Below are positions 8,299-17,320 of a DNA stretch of 64,000 bases, one piece after another; within the stretch, counting starts at the first letter, position 1; each line of letters opens with the position of its first letter. The stretch covers positions 1 to 64,000 of the forward strand of contig JAYFOA010000012.1 of NCBI GenBank assembly GCA_034933145.1, given 5' to 3'. Position numbers and translations under genes: made by a program. The notes under the pieces are model-generated. The model was not told the DNA's origin, searched no databases, and saw nothing but the letters and a program-made list of their open reading frames with translations. The stretch comes from UBA4644 sp034933145. GTDB lineage: Bacteria > Bacillota > Clostridia > Oscillospirales > Butyricicoccaceae.

Positions 8299-8783
8299 AT
8301 GCGAAGCGAACAGGAGACGAACCGGGCAGTTGGACTGTATTCCAATATGATTCGGAGAATCTGCCTTTATCATTTGAAGGGCAGCGCTGACACAGAGGAT
8401 GTTTTCAAAATGTCTTTTTGAAGTATCTGCTGTATGACGGCGATTTTGCAGATACCGAGCATGAAAAAGCATGGTTCATCCGTGTAAGCATCAACGCCTG
8501 TAAAGACCACCTGAAAGGGCTGTTCCGGCACAGCACCGTATCGCTGGAGGTGCTGGCCGAGGAAGCCGCCGCGCTGGAGCCAGACCACCAAGAGGTATTG
8601 GAAGTGGTCTTATCGCTGCCAGCCAAATACAAGGACGCCATCTACTTGCACTATTATGAAGGTTATTCCGCATTAGAAATAGCTGCAATTTTGAAATCAA
8701 AAGAAAACACCGTCTATTCGCTTTTGTCGCGGGGACGGTCGATGCTCAAAGAAAAGCTGGGAGGTGATGGATTTGACGAATAG
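8299..8783 (+). pseudogene. ECF sigma factor interrupted by a -1 frameshift
   Basis: Sigma-70 family ECF factor. The first frame (ATG 8299) encodes MRSEQETNRAVGLYSN and goes on to DTEDVF, matching region 2, but then hits a TGA. The second frame resumes as KYLLYDGDFADTEHEKAW and continues through region 2 and a complete region 4 (YKDAIYLHYYEGYSALEIAA) to 8783. The paralogue at 40024 reads SADVEDVFQEVFLSFF here, so one C is missing within 8401-8410 (TTC-CAA reduced to TTCAA). The alternatives are sequencing error or programmed frameshifting; the slip site is not a classic one. The gene overlaps its anti-sigma partner at the 3' end. As written it cannot make a full sigma factor. Confidence 0.8.
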
Positions 8784-9570
8784 AATACAGGATGCGTTTG
8801 ACAACATCAAAGCGTCCAAAGAACTGAAATCCTCCACTATGCGGTTTCTGCAAATGGAGCGCGAAAAGCGCAGTCCTCGCCAAGTTCGACGGCCAGTATG
8901 GAGAAAAACGCTTGCGGCAGCCTGTGCCATGTTGGTGTTGATGGTCGGTTTCGGCGGGTATTATACCATACAGACACCTGTCGCCTATGTTAGCATTGAT
9001 GTAAATCCATCGGTGGAACTGGCGTTGAACCGCTATGACCGGGTGGTGTCCGCCACCGCCTATAATGAGGACGGAGAAATTGTTTTGGACGGCGTTACGG
9101 TCAAGGGAAAGCTCTATACGGAGGCCATCGACCTCATTGTGGAAAGCGACGCGATGCAGCCCTATTTGACGGAGGATTCCGCACTGACCTTCACGGTCGC
9201 TGCCGGCGACAGCAATAAGGAAAGCACGATTCTTTCCGGTATTGAAAACTGCTCCGGCTGTCAAGAACACGGAGGGCGGAGCTATACGGCAGATGTGAAC
9301 TCCATGACCGAGGCGCATGACAGCGGTCTGTCCTTCGGGAAATATGCCGCCTATCTGGTGCTCTCCCAATATGACAACACTGTTACCACAGAGGATTGTC
9401 AGGATATGAGCATGGCGGAAATCCATAGTCAGATCAGCGAACATGAGAATGATGGCGAGCATACCGGAAACGGGAATGGCGCCGACAGGAACAATAATTG
9501 CAGTGATGAAGAAACCGGGAAGTCCGAATCTGGTCATGGAAATGGACATGGTAAAGCTTCAGATGATTAA
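8773..9570 (+). CDS. RsgI-like membrane anti-sigma factor
   Basis: A single-pass membrane anti-sigma factor expected to hold the upstream ECF sigma factor. A cytosolic N-terminal stretch of about 50 residues is followed by a membrane helix (LAAACAMLVLMVGFGGYY) and the extracellular RsgI-type middle domain, recognisable by VAYVSIDVNPSVELALN and DRVVSATAYNEDGE. The tail is rich in Asn, Gly, His and Glu, like the preceding secreted protein. TTG at 8773 fits GGGAGG (8759-8764) with an 8-base spacer; ATG 8767 and GTG 8764 are in frame but too close. It overlaps the sigma gene by 11 bases. In clostridia such proteins sense wall or polysaccharide signals; the signal here is unknown. Confidence 0.8.
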   Translation: MTNRIQDAFDNIKASKELKSSTMRFLQMEREKRSPRQVRRPVWRKTLAAACAMLVLMVGFGGYYTIQTPVAYVSIDVNPSVELALNRYDRVVSATAYNEDGEIVLDGVTVKGKLYTEAIDLIVESDAMQPYLTEDSALTFTVAAGDSNKESTILSGIENCSGCQEHGGRSYTADVNSMTEAHDSGLSFGKYAAYLVLSQYDNTVTTEDCQDMSMAEIHSQISEHENDGEHTGNGNGADRNNNCSDEETGKSESGHGNGHGKASDD

Positions 9571-9596
9571 TATGATTTAAAATATCCGCGCATTGG

Positions 9597-9632
9597 GGCG
9601 GGAACGGCATTAGATAAGATGCCGTTCCCGCC
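9597..9632 (+). terminator. Strong stem-loop terminator
   Basis: GGCGGGAACGGCAT (9597-9610) and its exact complement (9619-9632) make a 14-bp stem with an 8-base loop, followed by TTTCCT. It separates the anti-sigma gene from the foldase cluster. Confidence 0.8.
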
Positions 9633-9699
9633 TTTCCTCATACTATCCCCACAATTGTCTTCTATAATTCTCATGAAAACCATGATTAGGAGGTTTTGT

Positions 9700-11922
9700 A
9701 TGAGCGAAGACGAGAAAAACAGCTTGAATACCTCTGATAACGGTACGCCGCAGAAGGCGGAGTCTGATCAAGATTCCACCGATGGCGGCTCGTTTGTAGC
9801 AGATATTCTTGGCACGCTCGGAATTGGAAGTCGAAGTTCCGGCAAAGGCCCTCCCGCGGAGTCGGGAAAAACAATCAAACAGCGTCCCCCAGCATCCCCA
9901 CCGCAACTTGAGAATGAAGTGCGGACATCGCAATGGGGACAAGACACATCCTACCATCAGGAAGCGGATCTATCACAAGACCCTATTGGCGCAGATGCGA
10001 TAGAAATCCAATCGCCCAAACGAACAAGTCACAAAAGATGGCTCCTTTTTCCGGTACTCCTCGTCTTTGCCGCAGGCACATTCTTTCTTTTGAAAAATCG
10101 GGAACCGACGCCTCCTGCCCCAGATGTCGTGGCAACCTACAATGGAAAAAACATCACAACAGCGGAGCTGAAAGCCTTTATTGAGCAGGAAGGCTTGAAA
10201 GAAATGGAGCATATGATTTGCCCAGCGCATGGATATGACCATTCAAAGTGCGATCCTACAGAGGAATGCGAATCACATCCCGTCGACTCGCTGGAGGGTT
10301 ATCAACAGATGACGGCGCGTCTGGCGACAGAGCAGATGGTGATGGATTGGGCGGAAGAAAACGGAATGCTCCAGCGAGAGGATGTTCGTCACACCATGTC
10401 TGATCTGCTCAATGATGTAACGGTATCGCAGTATGCCGAGCAACTTCACAACGAGAACGTCTCGGTGGAAAGTGTTTCAAGCTGGGAGGTTCAGCAGTAC
10501 TATGACGATAATCGAGCGGCCTACGCGGGGAAAACGCTCTCGGAGGTCGAGGACGAAATTCGTCAAACGCTTGCCTCTCAAAAGGATGAAAACTTCTTCC
10601 CGCAGTATATCGAGCAACTCAAAAAAACGGCTGGTCTGCAGGTGAATTTTGATATTCTCAAGGTAACCGAACCGACAGAGCAGGAGATTTCTGCGTATTA
10701 TCAGAAAAATCAGAATACATATGCTGTTTCGGAATCCGCGACCTACCTTGAAATACGCATCACCGGCAGTGATGCGGCATCCCGTGCTACAGATGCAAGC
10801 CGGAAAATTCGTTCAGGAGAAAGCTTTGACTCTGTCGCAACCTCCTTTGCAGAGGGCGGCAAGGCAGCCGAGCAGACAATAACCAAAGAAGATGCCGCAA
10901 ATGGCGGCAAACAAAAGCTTTTCACCATGAAGGTCGGCGACATCAGCGACCCTATTGACAACGGAGACGGCTCACAGAGCATTTTGCAGTTGAAATCTAA
11001 AAAGAGCGCGGGAGTTCAGCCGCTTTCTGAGGTGAAAGCAGAGATTCGCTCTGCGCTGCTTGAGGAGAAGACTGCGCAAGAGTATGAACAGCGCAAAACG
11101 GAAACCCTGTTTTCCATTCATAGCCGCCGTTACACTCTGGGCGATTTTTACACAGAGTTCTTGGAACTATCTGAGGTAAATCAAAAAAGCTATGCATCCT
11201 TCGATAAAAAGAAGCAGCTGGTGGAACAGATCATTTCACAGGAGCTTCTTCTGGAGGAGAGCGGCGACGCTGCCAGTGGAGAAAACTCCCATGACATGGA
11301 GGAACTGAAGATTCAATATCTTTCCCAGATGATTCATCAAGAGGAAGTGGACGACAAATTGATCGACGCGACAGATGAAGAAGCACAGCAGTATTACGAT
11401 GAAAATCTGGAATCGATGGTATCCCCCGCAACCGCTCAACTCAATTTGATTTGGATATCCCAGGGCGACAACGCAGAAAAGAAAGCCTTGGCAAAATCTA
11501 AAGCGGAGGAAGCCCTTGCCGCGCTGAAGAATGGAACGGAATTTTCTGCCGTCGCCGGGCAATATTCTGAGGACACTTCCGCAGAAATCGGTGGTGAAAT
11601 TCAGGGGGAATTCCATGAGGGCGACCTTGATCCCAGCATGAGCAAAGCGATATCGTCTTTGGCAGTGGGCGAATACAGTGAAATCGTTGATTTTGCGGGC
11701 GGTTACTATATCATACAAATCCGGGAACGGGCGGAGAAACGCCAGCTTGCCTTCGAGGAGGTTTCCGAAAACATCAAAGCACATTTGCAGGAGCAGCAGC
11801 ACGCACAATTGGAAGCCGACATGGAGCAAACGCTTCTGGAGCGCTTTGGATTTACCGTCTACGACAAGACGCTTCGACAACTTATGAAGGAAGCGGCTGT
11901 TGAAAATGAGGCGGCATCATGA
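9700..11922 (+). CDS. Membrane-anchored peptidyl-prolyl isomerase with two parvulin domains
   Basis: A PrsA/SurA-type extracytoplasmic foldase of 740 residues. A polar cytosolic N-terminus of about 110 residues precedes one membrane helix (WLLFPVLLVFAAGTFFLL, about 113-132). A SurA-like N-terminal chaperone region follows, then two rotamase modules, one degenerate at about 347-440 (SGESFDSVATSFAEGG) and one better conserved at about 576-675 (NGTEFSAVAGQYSED and GEYSEIVDFAGGYYIIQI). The start at 9700 follows TTAGGAGGT; codons upstream from 9619 overlap a terminator. The stop overlaps the DUF1385 start as ATGA, implying coupled translation. PrsA proteins are usually about 300-residue lipoproteins, so the size and the long cytosolic tail are unusual. 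Confidence 0.82.
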   Translation: MSEDEKNSLNTSDNGTPQKAESDQDSTDGGSFVADILGTLGIGSRSSGKGPPAESGKTIKQRPPASPPQLENEVRTSQWGQDTSYHQEADLSQDPIGADAIEIQSPKRTSHKRWLLFPVLLVFAAGTFFLLKNREPTPPAPDVVATYNGKNITTAELKAFIEQEGLKEMEHMICPAHGYDHSKCDPTEECESHPVDSLEGYQQMTARLATEQMVMDWAEENGMLQREDVRHTMSDLLNDVTVSQYAEQLHNENVSVESVSSWEVQQYYDDNRAAYAGKTLSEVEDEIRQTLASQKDENFFPQYIEQLKKTAGLQVNFDILKVTEPTEQEISAYYQKNQNTYAVSESATYLEIRITGSDAASRATDASRKIRSGESFDSVATSFAEGGKAAEQTITKEDAANGGKQKLFTMKVGDISDPIDNGDGSQSILQLKSKKSAGVQPLSEVKAEIRSALLEEKTAQEYEQRKTETLFSIHSRRYTLGDFYTEFLELSEVNQKSYASFDKKKQLVEQIISQELLLEESGDAASGENSHDMEELKIQYLSQMIHQEEVDDKLIDATDEEAQQYYDENLESMVSPATAQLNLIWISQGDNAEKKALAKSKAEEALAALKNGTEFSAVAGQYSEDTSAEIGGEIQGEFHEGDLDPSMSKAISSLAVGEYSEIVDFAGGYYIIQIRERAEKRQLAFEEVSENIKAHLQEQQHAQLEADMEQTLLERFGFTVYDKTLRQLMKEAAVENEAAS

Positions 11923-12827
11923 AGCAAAAGCAATCGGAAAGGCTTGGAACCGTAGGTGGACAAGCAGTTTTGGACGGCGTCATGATGAAAGCAGCCGGGC
12001 GATATGCTGTGTCGGTGCGGCTTGCGGACGGCTCCATCCATACTGAAGCATTCCCGTTCCATCCTCTGTCGGAACGCTGCCGGCTGCTGGCGCTTCCCCT
12101 TGTGCGAGGCTGCGTCAATTTCTTTCAAATGCTGGCGTTGGGTCAGACGGTTTTAACATTGTCCGCCGACGCAGCGGCCGCGCCGGAAGAACGGAACAAA
12201 GAACCCAAAACCTGTGGGTTCTTGATTTCCGCTGCTACATGGGTATTTGCCGCAGCGATCAGCGTGGGGCTGTTTATGTTTCTCCCGGCGCTGCTGATTA
12301 AAATTGCACAGCAATGGATGCCGCTCGAGACCGTTTGGCTCAGAAATATTGCAGAGGGATTGATTCGCTGCGTTATTTTACTTGGCTATCTCTGGCTGGT
12401 GTCCCTCGTCCCGGATATGCGCCGCACCTTTGAATACCACGGAGCAGAGCATAAAACGGTAGCCTGCTATGAGGCTGGAGAACCCTTGACGCCGGAAAAC
12501 GCAATGAAGTTCACCCGCTTCCACCCGAGGTGCGGAACCAGTTTTCTGTTTGTAATGATACTGATCGGCATTTTGTTTTACTCCCTTCCTTTTTTCACGT
12601 GGGACAGCGTTTGGGAGCGGGTACTGACAAAGCTTGTATTCTTCCCGGTCATTGCCGGTATCGGATATGAGGTAATCCGATTTTCAGGCCGTCACCCAGA
12701 AAACAGATTGATGCGCATTCTCACAATGCCCGGATTGTGGCTTCAGCGTATTACCACACGGGAGCCGTCCGCGCAGCAGCTTGCCGTCGCCATTGAAGCG
12801 GTTCAAGGCGCACTATCAACCATTTGA
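11919..12827 (+). CDS. DUF1385 (YqhQ-like) membrane protein
   Basis: A 302-residue multi-pass membrane protein of the DUF1385 family. Family hallmarks are the N-terminal GGQAVLDGVMMK, the conserved RRTFEYHGAEHKTV with adjacent histidines, and the CGTSFLFVMILIGILFY segment after FHPRCG. About four membrane helices are visible. The His/Glu/Cys pattern around EYHGAEH suggests a metal site, but no activity is established for the family. In Firmicutes these genes often sit near prfA/rpmE. Here the gene overlaps the parvulin gene by 4 bases and lies 12 bases before the CDF-HflK fusion, so it is part of that operon. Confidence 0.85.
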   Translation: MKQKQSERLGTVGGQAVLDGVMMKAAGRYAVSVRLADGSIHTEAFPFHPLSERCRLLALPLVRGCVNFFQMLALGQTVLTLSADAAAAPEERNKEPKTCGFLISAATWVFAAAISVGLFMFLPALLIKIAQQWMPLETVWLRNIAEGLIRCVILLGYLWLVSLVPDMRRTFEYHGAEHKTVACYEAGEPLTPENAMKFTRFHPRCGTSFLFVMILIGILFYSLPFFTWDSVWERVLTKLVFFPVIAGIGYEVIRFSGRHPENRLMRILTMPGLWLQRITTREPSAQQLAVAIEAVQGALSTI

Positions 12828-12839
12828 AGGAGGCCCAAC

Positions 12840-14363
12840 ATGGGACGAAAAGAACGAACCATATTCATAACAATTATTGCAAATATCATTTTGATCATCC
12901 TGCGCTTCTTTCTGGCAAATCTCTCCGGAAGCATTGGTCTTGCGGCGAACGCATGGCATTCCTTTACGGATGTATTCGTGTCGAGCGTCGTATTTATCGG
13001 CCTAATGATCACACAGCATGCGGGTGACCGACTGAAAATCGCCACGAAAAAGGCGGAGCATATCCTTGCTATCTTCGTATCCGTATTCATTTTCTACATG
13101 GGGTTGGAGATTCTCTCCGATGCGCTCAGCGGTCAAAAGACAGAGCTGCGTTATGTCCCATTTGTGGCAGCCGGAGCATTTCTGGGCGTCGCCATCAACT
13201 ACTTCATGGCCCGCTACAAAATCTATGTGGGCCAGCAAACGAACTCACAGAGTCTCATCGCTGACGGTTATCATTCCAAGATGGATATGTACTGCTCCAT
13301 CGCTGTCCTCGTCGGTCTGCTTGGTTCCCTCTTTGGAATGCCCAGCCTTGACAAGTTTGCTGCCATCGTAGCTATGGTTCTGCTAATGGTTTCCGGATAT
13401 GAAATTTTGACCTCCAACCTGCGGATGCTACTTCACCCGGAGGAGGATACGGGCACCGGTGAGCATGTGCATCATCACCACGGACATGGCGGTAAAAAGG
13501 TGGCGCTCAGTACAGGCGCACTCCTGCTGGGGGTGTATCTGCTATCCGGCGTCTATATCGTACAGTGGGACGAGAGCGGTATCGTGCAGCGCTTCGGCAA
13601 TGTGGTAAATGCCTCCGTGCAGCCGGGAATTCACTACCGTCTGCCGGCACCCTTTGAAAGCGTTACACTGGTAAACGCCGAAAACATTGAGAAGATTGAG
13701 ACTGGAACGCAAGAACTGCTCACCGGCGACACCAATCTGGTCAACATCAATCTATCCGTCCATTACAAGATTAAAAACAGCTCCGACTATATCCTCAATG
13801 TCAGTAATTCGGACACGCTGATTCAATCCAGTGCGGTCACAAGTATTCGGCGTATCGTCGGCGAGAGTAAGATCGACGACATTCTAACTGAGGGGAAATC
13901 CGCCATTGAAGCGGACGCGCAGCAGGATTTGCAAAAGGCCATGGACGTCAACGGAACCGGTATTGAGATTGTCAGCGTTCAGTTGGTCGAGGCTGCCCCG
14001 CCCCAAGCGGTGCTTGCGAGCTTTCAGGATCTCGCAACCGCAAGACAGGATCGGAGCATTTACTTAAACGAAGCGCTGGCCTATCAAAACACGATCATCC
14101 CGCAGGCAAATGCGGATGCGTATCAGCAGGTTGCTGAGGCCGAGGGGTATCGGCAGGAAAAGATATCAACAGCACAGGGAGATGCCACGCTGTTCAGCCA
14201 GCGGCAGGAAGCTTATTCCGCCTCAAAGCGAGTCACCGAGTTCCGACTCTACATGGAAGCCATGGACGAAATTCTTCCCAATGTTCAGAAAATATTGCTT
14301 GGCGGCAATGTCAAGGTCGACAACGCAGACCTTTGGATCCCAGGCACAAAAGCAGCAGACTAA
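12840..14363 (+). CDS. Fusion of a cation-diffusion-facilitator membrane domain to an HflK/SPFH domain
   Basis: Residues 1-200 match the CDF/cation-efflux membrane domain: about six helices with the paired metal-binding motifs H40SFTD44 in helix 2 and H145SKMD149 in helix 5. A His-rich linker (EHVHHHHGHGG, residues 208-218) follows. The usual CDF C-terminal cytosolic domain is absent. Residues 220-507 are an HflK-type SPFH protein with its own membrane helix (VALSTGALLLGVYLLSGVYI) and the GIVQRFGNV, PGIHYRLPAPFESV and LLTGDTNLVNINLSVHYKI stretches. No stop or frameshift lies between the halves. The start follows AAGGAGGCCCAAC. HflC and a second HflK follow directly. The fusion suggests coupling of divalent-cation transport or sensing to membrane-protease control, which is inference. 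Confidence 0.85.
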   Translation: MGRKERTIFITIIANIILIILRFFLANLSGSIGLAANAWHSFTDVFVSSVVFIGLMITQHAGDRLKIATKKAEHILAIFVSVFIFYMGLEILSDALSGQKTELRYVPFVAAGAFLGVAINYFMARYKIYVGQQTNSQSLIADGYHSKMDMYCSIAVLVGLLGSLFGMPSLDKFAAIVAMVLLMVSGYEILTSNLRMLLHPEEDTGTGEHVHHHHGHGGKKVALSTGALLLGVYLLSGVYIVQWDESGIVQRFGNVVNASVQPGIHYRLPAPFESVTLVNAENIEKIETGTQELLTGDTNLVNINLSVHYKIKNSSDYILNVSNSDTLIQSSAVTSIRRIVGESKIDDILTEGKSAIEADAQQDLQKAMDVNGTGIEIVSVQLVEAAPPQAVLASFQDLATARQDRSIYLNEALAYQNTIIPQANADAYQQVAEAEGYRQEKISTAQGDATLFSQRQEAYSASKRVTEFRLYMEAMDEILPNVQKILLGGNVKVDNADLWIPGTKAAD

Positions 14364-14391
14364 ATAAATATTTTTTATGGAGGAACATCCT

Positions 14392-15288
14392 ATGACAAAA
14401 GAAAAACATGCAGTAAAGCCGAAGCTGTTTCTTGCAATCGGCGCCGTATTGGTTCTGCTGCTCCTGACCCTTGTGGTTTATCAGGTCGATACCACCGAGT
14501 TCGCAATCGTCACCCAATTCGGCAATCCTGTCCGTGTTGTAGAGAATCCCGGCCTGCAGGTCAAGCTGCCCGACCCCATACAGTCTGTTCAGCGGCTTGA
14601 CAAGCGTGTTCAGGTCTATCAAACTACTTCTATTGAGCTTCTTACCTTGGATAAAAAGAGCGTCTCTTTGGATTATTACGGGACATGGAAAATCACCGAT
14701 CCTGTAACCTTCTTAAAAACGGTGAAGGACAAGGTCGGCGCGGAATCACGTCTGCTGGACGTCTTCTCCTCCAGCCTGGGCGTACAACTTGGCAAGTACA
14801 ACCTTGACCAGCTCGTCAATACCGATCAGGAACAGCTTCAATTGGATACGATTTTGAATGATGCTACGGGATACGCAAAAGAACGCGCCGCAGAATACGG
14901 AATTGAGGTCGTCGATGCCCAGATCCGCGTGCTCAACTTCCCAGATGCAAACAAGCAGAGCGTCTATGACCGCATGAGCGCCGAGCGAGAGCAGATGGCG
15001 CAGAAGTATCGTTCGGAAGGCAGTGAAGAAGCAGCCAAGATTCGTGCGGACGCCGAAAAAGAGCAGCAGGTGATTCTCGCCGAGGCTTATGCTCAAGCGC
15101 AGCAGATCAAGGGCGAGGGTGATGCGGAAGCAATCCGTATCTACGGAGAGGCGTTCCAAAAAGACCCCGCATTTTATGAGTTCATCCGTACTCTTGAAAC
15201 CTATGAAAAAACAATAGACGGCAATACGACACTGATCCTGCCGTCCACGGCCGAGATTCTAAAATACTTGAGCGGTTCGCAGAACTGA
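14392..15288 (+). CDS. hflC: HflC-like SPFH protease modulator
   Basis: A type II-like membrane protein with one N-terminal helix (LFLAIGAVLVLLLLTLVVY) and an SPFH/band-7 domain (TTEFAIVTQFGNPVRVV, LTLDKKSVSLDYYGTWKI), followed by a long helical region ending in QQIKGEGDAEAIRIYGEAFQ, typical of HflC. HflC with HflK forms large cages around FtsH and restrains its proteolysis. The ATG at 14392 is preferred because TGGAGGAA lies 10 bases upstream; the ATG at 14377 is part of that site. It lies 28 bases after the CDF-HflK fusion and 9 bases before the second HflK. No ftsH is present in the window. Confidence 0.87.
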   Translation: MTKEKHAVKPKLFLAIGAVLVLLLLTLVVYQVDTTEFAIVTQFGNPVRVVENPGLQVKLPDPIQSVQRLDKRVQVYQTTSIELLTLDKKSVSLDYYGTWKITDPVTFLKTVKDKVGAESRLLDVFSSSLGVQLGKYNLDQLVNTDQEQLQLDTILNDATGYAKERAAEYGIEVVDAQIRVLNFPDANKQSVYDRMSAEREQMAQKYRSEGSEEAAKIRADAEKEQQVILAEAYAQAQQIKGEGDAEAIRIYGEAFQKDPAFYEFIRTLETYEKTIDGNTTLILPSTAEILKYLSGSQN

Positions 15289-15297
15289 GGTGAAAAA

Positions 15298-16425
15298 ATG
15301 TCAGATCCTACGAAAAAGCCGGGCGATGAGAAGAAGAACATTCTTGGCGTCCTTAAAGACAAAACGGCGCAGCTGAAAGGAAAGTTGCCCGGTGTTCATC
15401 GTCCGAAAAACTTGTCTGATAAGAAGAACAGTGTTTCAAACGATCTCAAAAACGCTTTCCGTCACATCAACCCTAAAAAAGCGGTATGGTCGCTAATCGG
15501 TGCAGTGTTTGCAATTTATCTGCTGACAGGGCTGTATGTGGTCAACCCTGGGGAACAGGCTGTCATCCGTCGCTTCGGTGCGCCGCAGGCGCAGGCGGTC
15601 AGCGAGGGTCTCCACTATCGCCTTCCTTACCCAATCGACACGGTTGAAAAGGTAAATGTTTCGGAGGTGCGACGCGCGGATATCGGCATGACGCTCCCGG
15701 ATCACCTCCACCAGCCGGACGACGCGCCGCAGGCAATTCAACTGCTAACCGGCGATGAAAATATCATCACTTCTCAGGCAATCGTGCACTACAAGGTCAG
15801 CGACGCCACTAAGTTCCTATACAATGTCAACGGCAACAGTGAGCAGCTTGTGCGATATAGCGTTGAATCGGCATTGGTACAAGCCATGGCCAGCACACCC
15901 GTGGACGATATTCTCAGCACGGAAAAAGTAGCCGCGCAGAATTCGGTCATGGCGTTGGCACAGGAAGCACTTGACCGATACGATGCCGGTATCCAGCTTA
16001 CCGCTTTTAACATTCAGGAAATTGTCCCGCCTGATGCGGTGTCCTCTGCCTTTCTCGATGTAACAGCGGCAAAGGAGGATAAGGAAACCGCCATCAACGA
16101 AGCTAACGGCTACGCCAACAGCCTGCTTCCGCAAGCTCGCGCTAACGCCAATAAAACCGTTTCGGATGCGGAAGCGTATAAGGCAGAGCAGGTCTCTCGG
16201 GCAACCGGTGATACGGATAAATTTCTTAGTATGCTGGCTGAATACCAAAAGAATTCGAATATATACACGGCGGACACGACAAAGTACCGCTTGCTGCTGG
16301 AAACGCTGGAAAAGATTTTGCCCAATGTCAAGATGTATATCGTTGACTCGGCAAACGACAGCGTAAATGTCAAACTGATTGATGAAAGCCTCTCTGGAAA
16401 CTCTTCCATCGGCATCGGTAATTAG
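15298..16425 (+). CDS. hflK: HflK-like SPFH protease modulator
   Basis: A 375-residue SPFH protein with a basic, Lys-rich cytosolic leader of about 60 residues, one membrane helix (VWSLIGAVFAIYLLTGLYVV) and a band-7 domain with GEQAVIRRFGAP, SEGLHYRLPYPIDTVEKV and LLTGDENIITSQAIVHYKV. A coiled helical tail holds Ala-rich EANGYANSLLPQARANAN. It is the second HflK homologue in the operon and about as long as the SPFH half of the upstream fusion. A short GAGGTGAAAA site precedes the ATG. The pair HflC/HflK probably builds a hetero-oligomeric membrane ring; which HflK is the main partner cannot be told from sequence. Confidence 0.87.
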   Translation: MSDPTKKPGDEKKNILGVLKDKTAQLKGKLPGVHRPKNLSDKKNSVSNDLKNAFRHINPKKAVWSLIGAVFAIYLLTGLYVVNPGEQAVIRRFGAPQAQAVSEGLHYRLPYPIDTVEKVNVSEVRRADIGMTLPDHLHQPDDAPQAIQLLTGDENIITSQAIVHYKVSDATKFLYNVNGNSEQLVRYSVESALVQAMASTPVDDILSTEKVAAQNSVMALAQEALDRYDAGIQLTAFNIQEIVPPDAVSSAFLDVTAAKEDKETAINEANGYANSLLPQARANANKTVSDAEAYKAEQVSRATGDTDKFLSMLAEYQKNSNIYTADTTKYRLLLETLEKILPNVKMYIVDSANDSVNVKLIDESLSGNSSIGIGN

Positions 16426-16474
16426 CTCCCATTGACTGTTATACTACACTTTTGAAGAATCAAGGTGGTGGCCA

Positions 16475-17188
16475 TTGCGAAAGACAATACTGGTGATTGA
16501 CAAAGACGAAGCGGCTTGCCGGGAGATCGAGATGCTGTTTCATGAAAAAGCAACGGAAGTTCATTGCTCCCAAAATATTTCTGAAGGATTAAGTCGATAT
16601 TTTGTCGGCCAGTATTGTCTCGTAATCGTTGATGTTGCGCTCCTGGAGGGCTGCGGATTTTCGTTGCTAAGCATCATGAGAAAGGCAAAAAGTGTCCCGA
16701 TTTTGGCAATTGCATCCGATGATAAAAATATTGATAAAATAGCCGCCTTGAATAGCGGAGCGGACGGATTCCTATTGAAGCCATATACGAAAGAGGAGTG
16801 CTATGCAGTCACCGATGCGCTGATACGCCGCCACATTGAGGTCAGCATGGCTGGAACAAACGATCTCCCAATAGAGATTGGCAAGAAGATCCTCATAGAA
16901 CCTCGGTACAGATTCGCTGTCGTAAATGGACATCATCTCAATTTGACGCGTAAGGAATATGATATACTCTACTTTCTCGCCAAGCGACCGTATCAGGTTT
17001 TCACAAGGGCTCAGATATACGATTATCTGTGGAATATGGATTCATACTTTAACATTGACGACACGGTGCGGTTCCATATTCAAAATCTACGGCGTAAGAT
17101 TAAAGCTGCTCTCGACGGGAATGATGGCTGCATAGAAACCGTGTGGGGAGTAGGGTATCGTTTTAACCCGACGGCCCTACAAGCTTAA
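16475..17188 (+). CDS. OmpR-family response regulator (orphan)
   Basis: A 237-residue response regulator. The N-terminal receiver has the acidic pocket IDKDE, the phospho-acceptor Asp53 (IVDVALLEG) and the conserved Lys in FLLKPY. The C-terminal winged helix carries LNLTRKEYDILYFLAKRP and the DNA-contacting VRFHIQNLRRKI, ending WGVGYRF. It starts with TTG after AAGGTGGTGG. No histidine kinase is adjacent; the gene lies 49 bases after hflK with a terminator behind it, so it may be co-transcribed with the SPFH genes. It could regulate the envelope cluster, which is inference from position only. Confidence 0.85.
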   Translation: MRKTILVIDKDEAACREIEMLFHEKATEVHCSQNISEGLSRYFVGQYCLVIVDVALLEGCGFSLLSIMRKAKSVPILAIASDDKNIDKIAALNSGADGFLLKPYTKEECYAVTDALIRRHIEVSMAGTNDLPIEIGKKILIEPRYRFAVVNGHHLNLTRKEYDILYFLAKRPYQVFTRAQIYDYLWNMDSYFNIDDTVRFHIQNLRRKIKAALDGNDGCIETVWGVGYRFNPTALQA

Positions 17189-17200
17189 TACTGCTTTTCA

Positions 17201-17227
17201 AAAAGACCGGCTGATGCCGGTCTTTTT
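17201..17227 (+). terminator. Rho-independent terminator
   Basis: AAAAGACCGGC and GCCGGTCTTTTT form an 11-bp stem with a TGAT loop and a T-rich tail. It ends the 9700-17188 cluster. Confidence 0.9.
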
Positions 17228-17320
17228 ATTTATAAAAAACCTGCCTTTTCTCCCAAAAATCTCCGATTTATCAGATAAGATATTTCATAGTGGTATGTCT
17301 GTGTAAGGAAACGGCAAACA

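Noticed and set aside
8764..8772. GTG 8764 or ATG 8767 as start of the RsgI-like gene
   Set aside because: Both are too close to or inside the GGGAGG site; TTG at 8773 has normal spacing, though the in-frame ATG cannot be fully excluded.
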